Below are positions 8,134 to 16,181 of a stretch of DNA of 64,000 nucleotides, in pieces. The translations under genes and the position numbers were made by a program. The first letter of the stretch is position 1. The number at the start of each line of letters is the position of its first letter. This DNA comes from Anoxybacter fermentans (GTDB lineage Bacteria > Bacillota > Halanaerobiia > DY22613), in NCBI RefSeq assembly GCF_003991135.1, contig NZ_CP016379.1, forward strand, positions 2,542,001-2,606,000, given 5' to 3'. The notes beneath the pieces are model-generated. The model searched no databases and was not told the DNA's origin. It worked only from the letters and a program-made list of their open reading frames with translations.

Positions 8134-9939
8134 GTGAATAATAAACTGGTAGTAATTAGTTTGATTCTTCTGATACTATTCCTCACCGGCTGTCACCATT
8201 CAAATATAACATATATTGACGGTAAGGTAGTAGATCAGAATTATCAACCGATTGAGGGAATACGTGTTAAATATGAAGGTTCAGTGGTAGAAACCAATTC
8301 CTGGGGAAGATTCGGCTTCTCACTCTTTGTTGACCAGCCTGAATTTATTGAAATCACTTTTGACGGAACCCACCTTGGTTTCGGAAAAATGACCAGGACA
8401 GTACAAGTCTGTCCAAACACTAATTATTCAATGGGGACTATAAAAATGGAAAGAAACCTGGCCCTTGTCTATGGAACGGTGACCTACCCCCATCCGGACA
8501 CTATCTATGCTAATACACTGAATACTGAAAGGATAGAACTACCTGCTATAGATGGGCCAGCCTACGTAGATGGAGAAATCATTGTCAAGTTCAAAGACAT
8601 TATCCAGACCCAGTCAGTAAAAACACTCTCTACCGAAATAGGAATTGAAATTTTATCAAAATCTTCAAATGGACAATTTATCAATATAAAGACATCAGAT
8701 GATATTATAGAAACCATTCAGGCCTTAGAAAAAAGACCAGATGTTGAATATGCAGAACCTAACTATTATCTCTATCCCTTAAGCAATTCTAAAATAAACA
8801 GTTTAAGCTATGAACGCGATTATGACCAACAATGGAACTTGCAGGCAATCAACATTGAAAATGCTTTAAAAGAAGTTCCCAATAGTTCCGATATTATCGT
8901 AGCAGTATTGGATACAGGGATCAAAAAAGGAGTTCCCGATCTGGATTCCAATATTCTCTGGGATTTAGGATATGACTTTGTTGAAGATGATAATGATCCG
9001 GGTGTCTTCTGGAATTCCCATGGTACACGGGTGGCATATATCATAAATTCAGTTACCGGTAACTCAGTAAGTATTTTGCCCATTAGAATTTTAAGATCAG
9101 CCACCAATGATACTGCCTGGGGAACAACCTGGGAGTTGATTGAAGGTCTCGAATATGCCATTCAAATAGCTGATGTAATCAATTTAAGTGTTGCCATAAA
9201 AACACCTTATGGAGATATCCAATCTGTAAGTGATATAATAAAAGAAGCTGAAGAGGCAGGTGTACTAATCATTGCTGCTGCCGGGAATGATGGTTATAGT
9301 TCACCAGCCTACCCTGCATCCGATTCAAGGGTACTTTCTGTAGGTGCTGTAGGCCCTTCCTTACAACCTGCTTCTTATACAAATAGGGGTGTGGATATTT
9401 ATGCACCGGGTGGAGATTATAATCTTTACCCTATCGGAAAGGAAAATACCATCTGGGTAGGAGATGGCTGGGCTGAGGGAACATCCCTTGCTAGTGCCCA
9501 TGTAGCCGGAGTTGCAGCCATGATTCTAGCAAAGGAAGATCTGACACCATCCGAACTACGTTCGCGCCTCCGGAATACATCCCTGAAATTAGCTTATGAT
9601 GATGGCGCCGGTCTGGTTGATGCATACCGGGCTGTTACAGGCATAGAGCACGGGCGAATCTTTGTCTTTGTTGGAAAAAAAGATTATTGGTGGGATGAAA
9701 TATCTTATAATACTGAAGAATCAACCTATACTTACGCAAAAGAGATAAATGGATATTGGGAAAATTACTTTGAAATAACCACAGTTGAACCCGGTGACCG
9801 TTGGATTTATGCCTGGATTGATAGAGATGCAAACAAAACACTTAATAATGGTGACTACTTCGCAGAAAAATGGATACCTGATCTTAAACCCGGCGAAGCA
9901 AGAAGAGTAGATTTAGTTTTAGAATATTATTATGATTAG
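8134..9939 (+). CDS. Subtilisin-like (S8) lipoprotein protease
   Basis: 601 residues. A lipoprotein signal ends FLTGC (Cys about residue 20), so the enzyme is predicted to be membrane-tethered outside the cytoplasm. Order: a carboxypeptidase-regulatory-like beta domain (about 25-105), a propeptide-like segment (VDGEIIVKFKD to DVEYAEPNYYLYP, as in fervidolysin-type enzymes), then the S8 domain. The triad is Asp about 260 (AVLDTGI), His about 296 (NSHGTRV) and Ser about 451 (GTSLASAHVAG), with oxyanion Asn in AAAGNDG. A C-terminal beta domain (EPGDRWIYAWIDRDANK) follows. GTG 8134 has GGAGTGTGA upstream. The next gene encodes a BsuPI-type protein, suggesting an enzyme and inhibitor pair. The substrate is unknown. 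Confidence 0.94.
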   Translation: MNNKLVVISLILLILFLTGCHHSNITYIDGKVVDQNYQPIEGIRVKYEGSVVETNSWGRFGFSLFVDQPEFIEITFDGTHLGFGKMTRTVQVCPNTNYSMGTIKMERNLALVYGTVTYPHPDTIYANTLNTERIELPAIDGPAYVDGEIIVKFKDIIQTQSVKTLSTEIGIEILSKSSNGQFINIKTSDDIIETIQALEKRPDVEYAEPNYYLYPLSNSKINSLSYERDYDQQWNLQAINIENALKEVPNSSDIIVAVLDTGIKKGVPDLDSNILWDLGYDFVEDDNDPGVFWNSHGTRVAYIINSVTGNSVSILPIRILRSATNDTAWGTTWELIEGLEYAIQIADVINLSVAIKTPYGDIQSVSDIIKEAEEAGVLIIAAAGNDGYSSPAYPASDSRVLSVGAVGPSLQPASYTNRGVDIYAPGGDYNLYPIGKENTIWVGDGWAEGTSLASAHVAGVAAMILAKEDLTPSELRSRLRNTSLKLAYDDGAGLVDAYRAVTGIEHGRIFVFVGKKDYWWDEISYNTEESTYTYAKEINGYWENYFEITTVEPGDRWIYAWIDRDANKTLNNGDYFAEKWIPDLKPGEARRVDLVLEYYYD

Positions 9940-9941
9940 AA

Positions 9942-9999
9942 TTTTAGATGATTCGAAAAATTTCTATGTCGCTCGAAATTAGCTTTTTGCAGCTTAATC
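9942..9999 (-). repeat. Family A solo end, copy A4
   Basis: A single arm only: TTTTAGATGATTCGAAAAAT through TTCTATGTCGCTCGAAATTA to GCAGCTTAATC. It begins three bases after the protease stop codon and lies between the protease and BsuPI genes. The GTCGCTC form of the arm is at the right, so its orientation is opposite to A3. Confidence 0.8.
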
Positions 10000-10031
10000 C
10001 TTTATAAATTTTTGAAAGGAGTGCTTTAATT

Positions 10032-10811
10032 ATGAAAAAAAATAAAATTATATTACTTGCTTTTTTAACCATTACTATCATCTTTTCGAGCCTGGCTTTA
10101 GCTTATCATCATCAATACTTAGATCAGATTGGTGTGGATTTCGATATTTCTCCTGATAGTGATAAGGATATGAACTACTTACCCCTACAACCAATCGCCT
10201 ACTACTATAATTTCTCCCTCTCTTATGATGAAAAAGAAATTCACGGATATTGGAAAAATATAGACTTTAAATTAAAGATCGGCAGCCGCGTAGCTGAAGT
10301 TAAAGGGAGACGGGAAATTTATGATGATCCGGTTATAATGGTTAATGGTCATATCCTGGTTCCCCGTGTTTTTCTAGAAGACCTACTCAACATAGACTTT
10401 AAATGGCGCAAACCCAGTTCTAAGTTCATCATCCGAAAGAAAAGTTATCCTGATGATATCAAGATTTATCTGTACACCAATAAAGAAAGATATGAATTTG
10501 GTGAACAGATTGTTGTAACCATGATCATTAAAAATACCGGTAATTCCAGATTAAGAATTCCTTTAAGTTCAAGCCAGATTTATGACCTCTATCTCTTTTA
10601 TAAAGATCGTGAAATCTGGCGCTGGAGTAGAGATAAAATGTTCACATCAGCAATCACTTACTTTGAACTTGAACCCTATGAATCCAAAGTCTATACCATT
10701 ACTCTACCGCGTGAACTGATTCTGACCCCAGCCCAATATCAACTCCAGGGTACTTTTACCTCCAACCCTGAGATAAAATCTGACATCTACTTCTTCACTG
10801 TGGTAGACTAA
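10032..10811 (+). CDS. Exported BsuPI-domain protein (possible protease inhibitor)
   Basis: 259 residues with a signal peptide (ILLAFLTITIIFSSLALAYH). The middle (about 65-135) resembles copper-amine-oxidase-N-type repeats: VMVNGHILVPRVFLEDLL. The C-terminal half (about 145-255) has the BsuPI fold signature: KIYLYTNKERYEFGEQIVV, IIKNTGNSRLRIPLSSSQ and FELEPYESKVYTITLP. BsuPI is the Bacillus subtilis intracellular proteinase inhibitor family. The location directly after an extracytoplasmic subtilisin, same strand and only 92 bases away, makes an inhibitory or chaperone role attractive, but this is inference. AAAGGAGTG precedes ATG 10032. Confidence 0.8.
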   Translation: MKKNKIILLAFLTITIIFSSLALAYHHQYLDQIGVDFDISPDSDKDMNYLPLQPIAYYYNFSLSYDEKEIHGYWKNIDFKLKIGSRVAEVKGRREIYDDPVIMVNGHILVPRVFLEDLLNIDFKWRKPSSKFIIRKKSYPDDIKIYLYTNKERYEFGEQIVVTMIIKNTGNSRLRIPLSSSQIYDLYLFYKDREIWRWSRDKMFTSAITYFELEPYESKVYTITLPRELILTPAQYQLQGTFTSNPEIKSDIYFFTVVD

Positions 10812-10860
10812 TTATGAACAAAATAACCTTTGGACATTCTACATTTGGTCTGTAACCTTA

Positions 10861-10948
10861 TTTTACTGCAAGGAGCCAATTTTCATTAAACCATCTTAAT
10901 GAGATTGAAAAGAACAGCCTCATATGAGAATGTGATGAGCTAATCAAA
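10861..10948 (+). repeat. Family A repeat, degenerate copy A5
   Basis: Recognisable left end (TTTTACTGCAAGGAGCCAAT), CATTAAACCATCTTAATGAG and a worn core TGTGATGAGCTAATCAAAGG. The right arm is absent. What would be hairpin 2 of the element is now the stem of the terminator that follows. Confidence 0.65.
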
Positions 10949-10978
10949 GGGGGATTTTCATCCCCCTGAGTTTTTTTT
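10949..10978 (+). terminator. Rho-independent terminator after BsuPI gene
   Basis: GGGGGAT pairs with ATCCCCC (loop TTTC), followed within a few bases by eight T. It lies at the hairpin-2 position of degenerate repeat A5 and ends the plus-strand protease/BsuPI unit. The T-run reaches the stop codon of the convergent lptF/G gene. Confidence 0.85.
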
Positions 10979-12089
10979 ATCTTAATATAAAGAACTCTTC
11001 TCTAAGCAGCAGAATAATCCCTAACACCGCAAAGATAATATTAGGAAGCCAGGCAGCCCAAAAAGGCGGAAGTAAGCCATTACTACCAAAGGAACGGAAG
11101 AGTGATTGGATTACATAATAAGCAAAGACTACAACCAGGGTAAATACAACCCCCATCCCCCAACCTTTGCGGTTACGAAGACTTAAAGGCACTCCTACCA
11201 GTACAAAGATCAATGATGCAAATGGTAAAGCCAATTTCAAATGGTAATCAACCTGCCATGAGTCTACCTTGATTCCGCTCTTTAAAAAGAGTTTGATCTC
11301 TTCTTCCAATTCACTCCGGCTCATCTCAGAGGTGGTCTTCTGATTACCATAGAAATGTTCCAGGCCATCACTGACAGGGATGGACATCTGACTAAACTGG
11401 CCTTCCCTTACAATAAATCCCTCATCATCAAATTCGTGTATAACTCCATCCTTAAGCTCCCAGACGTCTTCATGGAAAACTCCTTTTTTAGCAGTAATTA
11501 CCCTTGGAAATGACCCCTCCTTACCCGAAAACTGGGGCTCATAAATCATGACATCATACAATACCTCTTTTTTACGATCCACCTTCCGGACGTAAAAATA
11601 ACGGTTTTCAGGACCTTTAAAGAAAATATTTTCTTTAATACTGGGGGTCACATCCTTTAAATAAATCTGTCTTACCAGATTCATAGACCGGTGATTGGCC
11701 CAGGGTACAACTTTTTCATTAATCCAAAAACTTCCAACAGAAAGTCCCAAACCCAGTAGTAAAAAGGGTATGATAATCCGGTGTATTCCATATCCGCTGA
11801 TCCGCATGATAGTGATCTCATTATCCTTTGCTAACCGTCCCAATGAGTAAATAGTAGCAAATAAAGCTGAGATGGGAAAGGCCATGACCAGAATAGCAGG
11901 CAGCCGATAAAGCAGAATTTTTATTACTGTTAATACAGGAACCTTTTTAATGATAATCATATCAGTTAGTTCATATAAAAGAGAGCTCATAAACATAACT
12001 GTAAATCCCATAATACAAAACAGGACAGGTTGAAGCATTTCAGCAAAAAGATATTTACTTAAAATAGAAAAAACTCCTCTTTTTTTCAC
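10977..12089 (-). CDS. LptF/LptG family permease
   Basis: 370 residues with the YjgP/YjgQ layout: three N-terminal membrane helices (about 12-35, 58-80, 102-122), a periplasmic beta domain (about 140-270) and three C-terminal helices ending near LGIILLLREEF. The motif ISGYGIHRIIIPFLLLG is typical. It would be the membrane part of the ABC machine that lifts lipopolysaccharide-type lipid from the inner membrane; the LptB ATPase is not in this window. Only one LptF/G paralogue is present, so it may act as a homodimer. It lies 40 bases downstream of the small barrel gene and closes the minus-strand run from bamA. Confidence 0.92.
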   Translation of the reverse strand: MKKRGVFSILSKYLFAEMLQPVLFCIMGFTVMFMSSLLYELTDMIIIKKVPVLTVIKILLYRLPAILVMAFPISALFATIYSLGRLAKDNEITIMRISGYGIHRIIIPFLLLGLGLSVGSFWINEKVVPWANHRSMNLVRQIYLKDVTPSIKENIFFKGPENRYFYVRKVDRKKEVLYDVMIYEPQFSGKEGSFPRVITAKKGVFHEDVWELKDGVIHEFDDEGFIVREGQFSQMSIPVSDGLEHFYGNQKTTSEMSRSELEEEIKLFLKSGIKVDSWQVDYHLKLALPFASLIFVLVGVPLSLRNRKGWGMGVVFTLVVVFAYYVIQSLFRSFGSNGLLPPFWAAWLPNIIFAVLGIILLLREEFFILR

Positions 12090-12129
12090 AAAATTCCCCT
12101 CCAGGACTCAACACCGCAGTTACAAAATT

Positions 12130-12768
12130 TTAAAATAAGCTGGTATACCCAATTCCATAGGTAAACTCTCTAAAATTGATCACACCTAAATTTAAAACAA
12201 AGTACTCATTTAAGTGAAAATCTGCCCCTAAGTTGATCTGATTATTATAAAACTCAAGTTTAAAATTGGTTACAGGTAAAAGAAACTCATTATCACTACT
12301 GGTAATGGTTATCGGGTTATATAATTTGTTAAAACCAAAATAAAGTCCATCAAATCTACCTGTTCCAATCCCTATATGGCCCCGGAGATTTGTTTTGTAA
12401 TCTACAGTCTTACTTGCAACTACAAACAAATCTTTGCCCATAATACCGATAGCTAAAGAAGGCTGTAGCTCAGTTTCATACATTACCCGAGCTTTAATAC
12501 CGCCGTTTACATTGGAATTATCAAATCCGGAGCCAAAATTAAAAGTCATGTAAACCTCAAAATTTTCCCAGACTCCGTAATTGAGAGATATAGTACTCTC
12601 ATTATCATTACCCATAATCTGAAGCCCAAGACTATACTTACCTTCAAGTTGAGTATCGGCACTGGGCATATAAATCAAACCTTTTGTTCCCTGTAGAGAG
12701 TTAGCCAGAGCAGGAATTGCAAGAAAGATAACCAGCATAACTGTCGTGATAAAAGTCAGTTTCTTCAT
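12130..12768 (-). CDS. Small outer-membrane beta-barrel protein
   Basis: 212 residues with a clear signal peptide (ITTVMLVIFLAIPALA) and then amphipathic strands: KYSLGLQIMG, STISLNYGVWENFEVYMTFN and FKLEFYNNQINLGADFHLN. The N-terminal GTKGLIYMPSADTQLEGKY resembles the start of YjbH/YbjH-type barrel proteins. I predict a barrel of perhaps 10-12 strands; cargo and function are unknown. AAAGGAGGAG precedes ATG 12768. It sits between lpxD and lptF/G, so a role in envelope assembly is inferred from position only. Confidence 0.7.
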   Translation of the reverse strand: MKKLTFITTVMLVIFLAIPALANSLQGTKGLIYMPSADTQLEGKYSLGLQIMGNDNESTISLNYGVWENFEVYMTFNFGSGFDNSNVNGGIKARVMYETELQPSLAIGIMGKDLFVVASKTVDYKTNLRGHIGIGTGRFDGLYFGFNKLYNPITITSSDNEFLLPVTNFKLEFYNNQINLGADFHLNEYFVLNLGVINFREFTYGIGYTSLF

Positions 12769-12792
12769 TATTCAACTCCTCCTTTTTAAAGA

Positions 12793-13827
12793 TTATTTAT
12801 CCTCCAACTTTTTCTCCAATTCAGCTAACCTTTTTTCCATTGTTTTTATTTGTTTAAGTAATTCCGGTACCCTGCGGCTGGCCGCTTTAATCTTATAGTT
12901 TTGCTTATGATCAATAGCCGGAAAACCTGAGAGGAATGAACCGCTTTCTACATTACTGGTAATCACACCTCTGGCCGCCAGAGTTACATAATCACCAACC
13001 TTTAAATGGCCAAAAACTCCTGATTGACCCGCCATTGTAACCCGTTTGCCCAGTTTTGTACTGCCTGCTATACCTGACTGGGCGACAATTAAACACTCAG
13101 GGCCAGTTTCTACATTATGAGCCAGGTGAACTAAATTATCAATTTTGGTTCCCCTTCCAATAATGGTAGAACCAATTGCTCCCCGGTCAATGGTTACATT
13201 AGCTCCAATCTCTACATCATCTTCAATGATTACATTACCCAACTGGGGAATTTTGTAATGTCCTTCTTTAGTTGTAACAAATCCATAACCATCTGAACCC
13301 AGAACGGTCCCACCGTGAATGATCACCCTATCTCCAATCCGGGTTTCATATTCAATGACCACATTGGCATGAATCTCACAATCTGCACCAATTTTTACCC
13401 CCTTTCCAACATAAACACCCGGGCCAATCACTGTACGCGGTCCAATCCTGACTCCTTCATCAATCACCGCATATGGATGAATGGAGACATCCTCCCCAAT
13501 AACTGCCGTTGGATGAATCACACTGGTAGGATGAATCTCGCCGGTAACAAGAGGTTTTGGCATAAATTCACGAGCTATACGGGCAAAAGCTAATCTGGGA
13601 TTATCAACTTGAACCAAGGTTTTACTGGATTTAGTAATAGTTTTAGGTACAATCACTGCGGCTGCTTCAGTCTTTTCTGCCTCTTTATGTATCTCTTCTG
13701 TTTCAGCAAAGGTAATGGTTCCATAGGAAGCACCTTCTTTAGCACTCCCTACTCCTACTATCATAATATCACCATCACCAATTATATTTCCACCAACAAT
13801 TTCTGCTAAATCTTTCAACCGTTTCAC
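12793..13827 (-). CDS. lpxD: UDP-3-O-acylglucosamine N-acyltransferase
   Basis: Adds the second acyl chain in lipid A synthesis (cytoplasmic, acyl-ACP dependent). 344 residues, normal for LpxD. The N-terminal uridine-binding domain (about 1-100) contains [16 protein letters not shown]. It is followed by a left-handed beta-helix of hexapeptide repeats ([20 protein letters not shown] and onward) with the catalytic His region LVHLAHNVE and [14 protein letters not shown], and a C-terminal coiled coil ([19 protein letters not shown]). Its presence implies a lipid A-like molecule although the lineage is Firmicute. It is preceded by the ompH genes in the same order as the classical proteobacterial bamA-ompH-lpxD cluster. 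Confidence 0.96.
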   Translation of the reverse strand: MKRLKDLAEIVGGNIIGDGDIMIVGVGSAKEGASYGTITFAETEEIHKEAEKTEAAAVIVPKTITKSSKTLVQVDNPRLAFARIAREFMPKPLVTGEIHPTSVIHPTAVIGEDVSIHPYAVIDEGVRIGPRTVIGPGVYVGKGVKIGADCEIHANVVIEYETRIGDRVIIHGGTVLGSDGYGFVTTKEGHYKIPQLGNVIIEDDVEIGANVTIDRGAIGSTIIGRGTKIDNLVHLAHNVETGPECLIVAQSGIAGSTKLGKRVTMAGQSGVFGHLKVGDYVTLAARGVITSNVESGSFLSGFPAIDHKQNYKIKAASRRVPELLKQIKTMEKRLAELEKKLEDK

Positions 13828-13848
13828 ACCCTATTCCTCCTCTGTTTT

Positions 13849-13891
13849 AAAAATCGGGTAAGGAGTAATTATTAATAACTACTCCTTACCC
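13849..13891 (-). terminator. Intercistronic hairpin between ompH and lpxD
   Basis: GGGTAAGGAGTA (13856-13867) pairs with TACTCCTTACCC (13880-13891). On the minus strand the stem is followed by GATTTTT. It may be a partial terminator or an mRNA-stability element within the operon, lowering lpxD expression relative to the chaperones. Confidence 0.6.
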
Positions 13892-13910
13892 ATAAAAGCT
13901 ACTATTTTTA

Positions 13911-14372
13911 TTACTGCAATTTGTTAATCACATCCTGAGTAATATCCACTCCACCATAGCGGACACTCTGTTTATAAAGAATAATATCCAGTCTTTTCTC
14001 TTTAGCTACCTCTTTGACTGCTGCTTCAATCTCCTGATTCAATTTCTGTTCTAGTTCTTTTTTCACTTTAATAAACTCCTGTAAAGCAGCTTCCTGTCTT
14101 TTTCTTCTTTCTTCTTCCTTTTGAAGTTTCTGTTCTTCAGTTAGGTTTTTATCTTCCTTTATATCCTCATTAAACTTATACTTTTCCTGAATCTCAGCCC
14201 CCTTCTCATCCAACTCATTCTGGTATTTTTGAGCCCTGGGGCTTTCTTTAATCACCCGGTTCATATCAATTACACCTATTCTTCTTTCTTGAAAGGTACA
14301 ACCAGCTATAACAGCTACTGCCAGAACCAGAATACTTAAAACTATAAAAAATTTCATCTTCGAAAATCTCAT
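13911..14372 (-). CDS. OmpH/Skp-like chaperone, predicted lipoprotein
   Basis: 153 residues. The signal ends VAVIAGC, a good lipobox (Cys about 25), so this Skp relative is probably lipid-anchored rather than free. After it come IGVIDMNRVIKESPRAQKYQ, the family's strand-helix start, a long charged coiled coil (LTEEQKLQKEEERRKRQEAA) and the closing strand RLDIILYKQSVRYGGVDITQ. Skp proteins hold unfolded barrel proteins in the periplasm before BamA inserts them. It is the third of three consecutive ompH genes, 21 bases after the second and 83 bases before lpxD. Confidence 0.88.
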   Translation of the reverse strand: MRFSKMKFFIVLSILVLAVAVIAGCTFQERRIGVIDMNRVIKESPRAQKYQNELDEKGAEIQEKYKFNEDIKEDKNLTEEQKLQKEEERRKRQEAALQEFIKVKKELEQKLNQEIEAAVKEVAKEKRLDIILYKQSVRYGGVDITQDVINKLQ

Positions 14373-14393
14373 GTCATCATCTCCTTAAAAATC

Positions 14394-15638
14394 TTACTGG
14401 TTTAATTTTTGTAAAACTTGCTCTGTTAAATCAACAGCCTGAACATTAACCCGTATATCTGTTAAAACTATATCAATACCCTGTTCTTCAGCAAGTTCAG
14501 CAACAATAAAACGAATCTCATCATCAATCTGTTTCAGGATTTGCTCATGTTCCTTTCTTGTCTTTTCAATATTGGAATTAATACGCTCTTTATTTTTCGT
14601 TATCTTTTGCTGAATCTCCTCCTCGGCTTTCATTAAACTAGTTTTGACCTGCTCTTCCAATCTGGTCTGCTTATCCTGCATCTCCTTATACATAGCAGTT
14701 TCCATATCTTTAATATAATTCTGAAGAATCCTGTCCAGTTCATTCTGTTTTTCCTTCAGAGATCTTTCTACTTCCTTCTGAATTTGATCCTGGTATTCCT
14801 GAAGTTCTTGATCCAGTTCACTCTGTTTAGTTTCAATAAATTTGTCTAACTCTTTTTCCAGTTCTACTCTTTTTTCTTCAATCTTTTGATCTCGCTCTAA
14901 CTGAATTTTTTCCAATTTAGCCTTATACTCTTTTAGCTCCTTTTCGGTCAATTGAATCAACTGGAGTTTTAATCGTAGATTGAGGATCTCTGGGAAATAC
15001 TTAGAATTAATCTCCTCTTCAAATTTCATTAATTTTTCCATCTGTTTTTCATGATATTTAGAAATCATATCCTTGGCCCTGGTTTGAAGATCTTCTTTTT
15101 TCTTCTGGATTTTGTTCATAGCCTCATTCCAGATCTGCTCTTCAAAAGTGGTCAATTCCTTTTGCAATTCTTCGGTTTTCTGGTCAATCTTTTTTTGATA
15201 TTTTTCCCTGATTCCTTCTAATTGGGTTTTTAATTGGGCATCCAGATCAGAATATTGAGCTTCAATCTGTTCCCTGGCCCGTTTTAATTCATCTTCCTGT
15301 CTAGCCAGTTCATTTAAATAACCCTGAATCTGATCTTCTAACTGGGAGACAATCTCACTTTTAGGATGATGGGTGCGGATGGTTTTCAAATCTACCACGC
15401 CTATTTGAATATCCTGAAAAATCTCCTCCTGGGATTCATTTTCAGACCCAGCGGTTTTTGTTACAGAAGTCTTATCCTCTGGATCTAAAATCTTTTCAGG
15501 CTCCCCTGTTATAGTAACTGGATCAACAGAGGTAACAGCCTGTTTCTCCTTAATATAATACTGATAACCAACAATAGTTAAAACCAGAAGCAGGAGCAAA
15601 AAGTAGAATATCCACTTCTGAAAATTTTCAACCCTCAT
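14394..15638 (-). CDS. Long membrane-anchored OmpH-like coiled-coil protein
   Basis: About 414 residues, against roughly 150-180 for ordinary Skp/OmpH. One N-terminal membrane helix (WIFYFLLLLLVLTIVGYQYY), a short linker, the OmpH opening IGVVDLKTIRTHHPKSEIVS, then about 280 residues of nearly uninterrupted Glu/Lys/Gln-rich coiled coil, closing with the family's end strand GIDIVLTDIRVNVQAVDLTE. It looks like a Skp fold whose tentacles have been greatly lengthened and tethered to the inner membrane. ATG 15638 is spaced six bases from AGGTGA; another ATG lies six bases upstream. Function beyond a chaperone or periplasm-spanning role is inference. Confidence 0.8.
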   Translation of the reverse strand: MRVENFQKWIFYFLLLLLVLTIVGYQYYIKEKQAVTSVDPVTITGEPEKILDPEDKTSVTKTAGSENESQEEIFQDIQIGVVDLKTIRTHHPKSEIVSQLEDQIQGYLNELARQEDELKRAREQIEAQYSDLDAQLKTQLEGIREKYQKKIDQKTEELQKELTTFEEQIWNEAMNKIQKKKEDLQTRAKDMISKYHEKQMEKLMKFEEEINSKYFPEILNLRLKLQLIQLTEKELKEYKAKLEKIQLERDQKIEEKRVELEKELDKFIETKQSELDQELQEYQDQIQKEVERSLKEKQNELDRILQNYIKDMETAMYKEMQDKQTRLEEQVKTSLMKAEEEIQQKITKNKERINSNIEKTRKEHEQILKQIDDEIRFIVAELAEEQGIDIVLTDIRVNVQAVDLTEQVLQKLNQ

Positions 15639-15656
15639 TATCATTCACCTGCTTCC

Positions 15657-16133
15657 TTATTGGTTACTATATTTTTTCAAAATCCGCTCTTTCACCTGTT
15701 CAGTTAAATCCTGTCCGCCGTAAATTACGTTTTTCTTATCCAGAACAACCTTAACGCCCATCTCATCAGCCACCTCTCGAATGGCCTCATCAATGGAAGC
15801 GATAACATGAGCAATTAACTCCTGTTCCCTTTGCGTCAGTCGATCCTGATATTTTTCCATAGTCGCTTTCCGCTCTTCCTGAGTCATATCTTTGATTTCC
15901 TCTTCCAAACGAGCCTGTAATTCCATTACTTCCTGATTTAACAATTCCTCAGCCGCTTTTTTCTCAGGATGGGATTCAAAAACCTCCATTACGTCAACAT
16001 AACCGATAATAGAAACCGGTTTTTTTTCAGTCTGAGCCTGAATCTTACCAAAACCGGCCAGAAAAATTGCTAATCCTGAAATAACAACAATAAACCCTAT
16101 CAATAACGCCAGTTTTATTTTTCTTTTCATCAT
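15657..16133 (-). CDS. OmpH/Skp-like periplasmic chaperone
   Basis: 158 residues with an N-terminal signal or anchor (LALLIGFIVVISGLAIFLAG), the OmpH opening strand IIGYVDVMEVFESHPEKKAA, a helical hairpin rich in Glu/Gln/Arg, and the closing strand MGVKVVLDKKNVIYGGQDLT. The lengths and the two end strands match Skp. It is the first of three consecutive ompH genes downstream of bamA. Whether the N-terminal segment is cleaved cannot be decided by eye, since no clear AXA site is visible before QAQTEKK. Confidence 0.88.
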   Translation of the reverse strand: MMKRKIKLALLIGFIVVISGLAIFLAGFGKIQAQTEKKPVSIIGYVDVMEVFESHPEKKAAEELLNQEVMELQARLEEEIKDMTQEERKATMEKYQDRLTQREQELIAHVIASIDEAIREVADEMGVKVVLDKKNVIYGGQDLTEQVKERILKKYSNQ

Positions 16134-16181
16134 TAATTTTACCCCTTTCTATTAAAGTTAATTAGTGTTGCTCTAAAAGAC

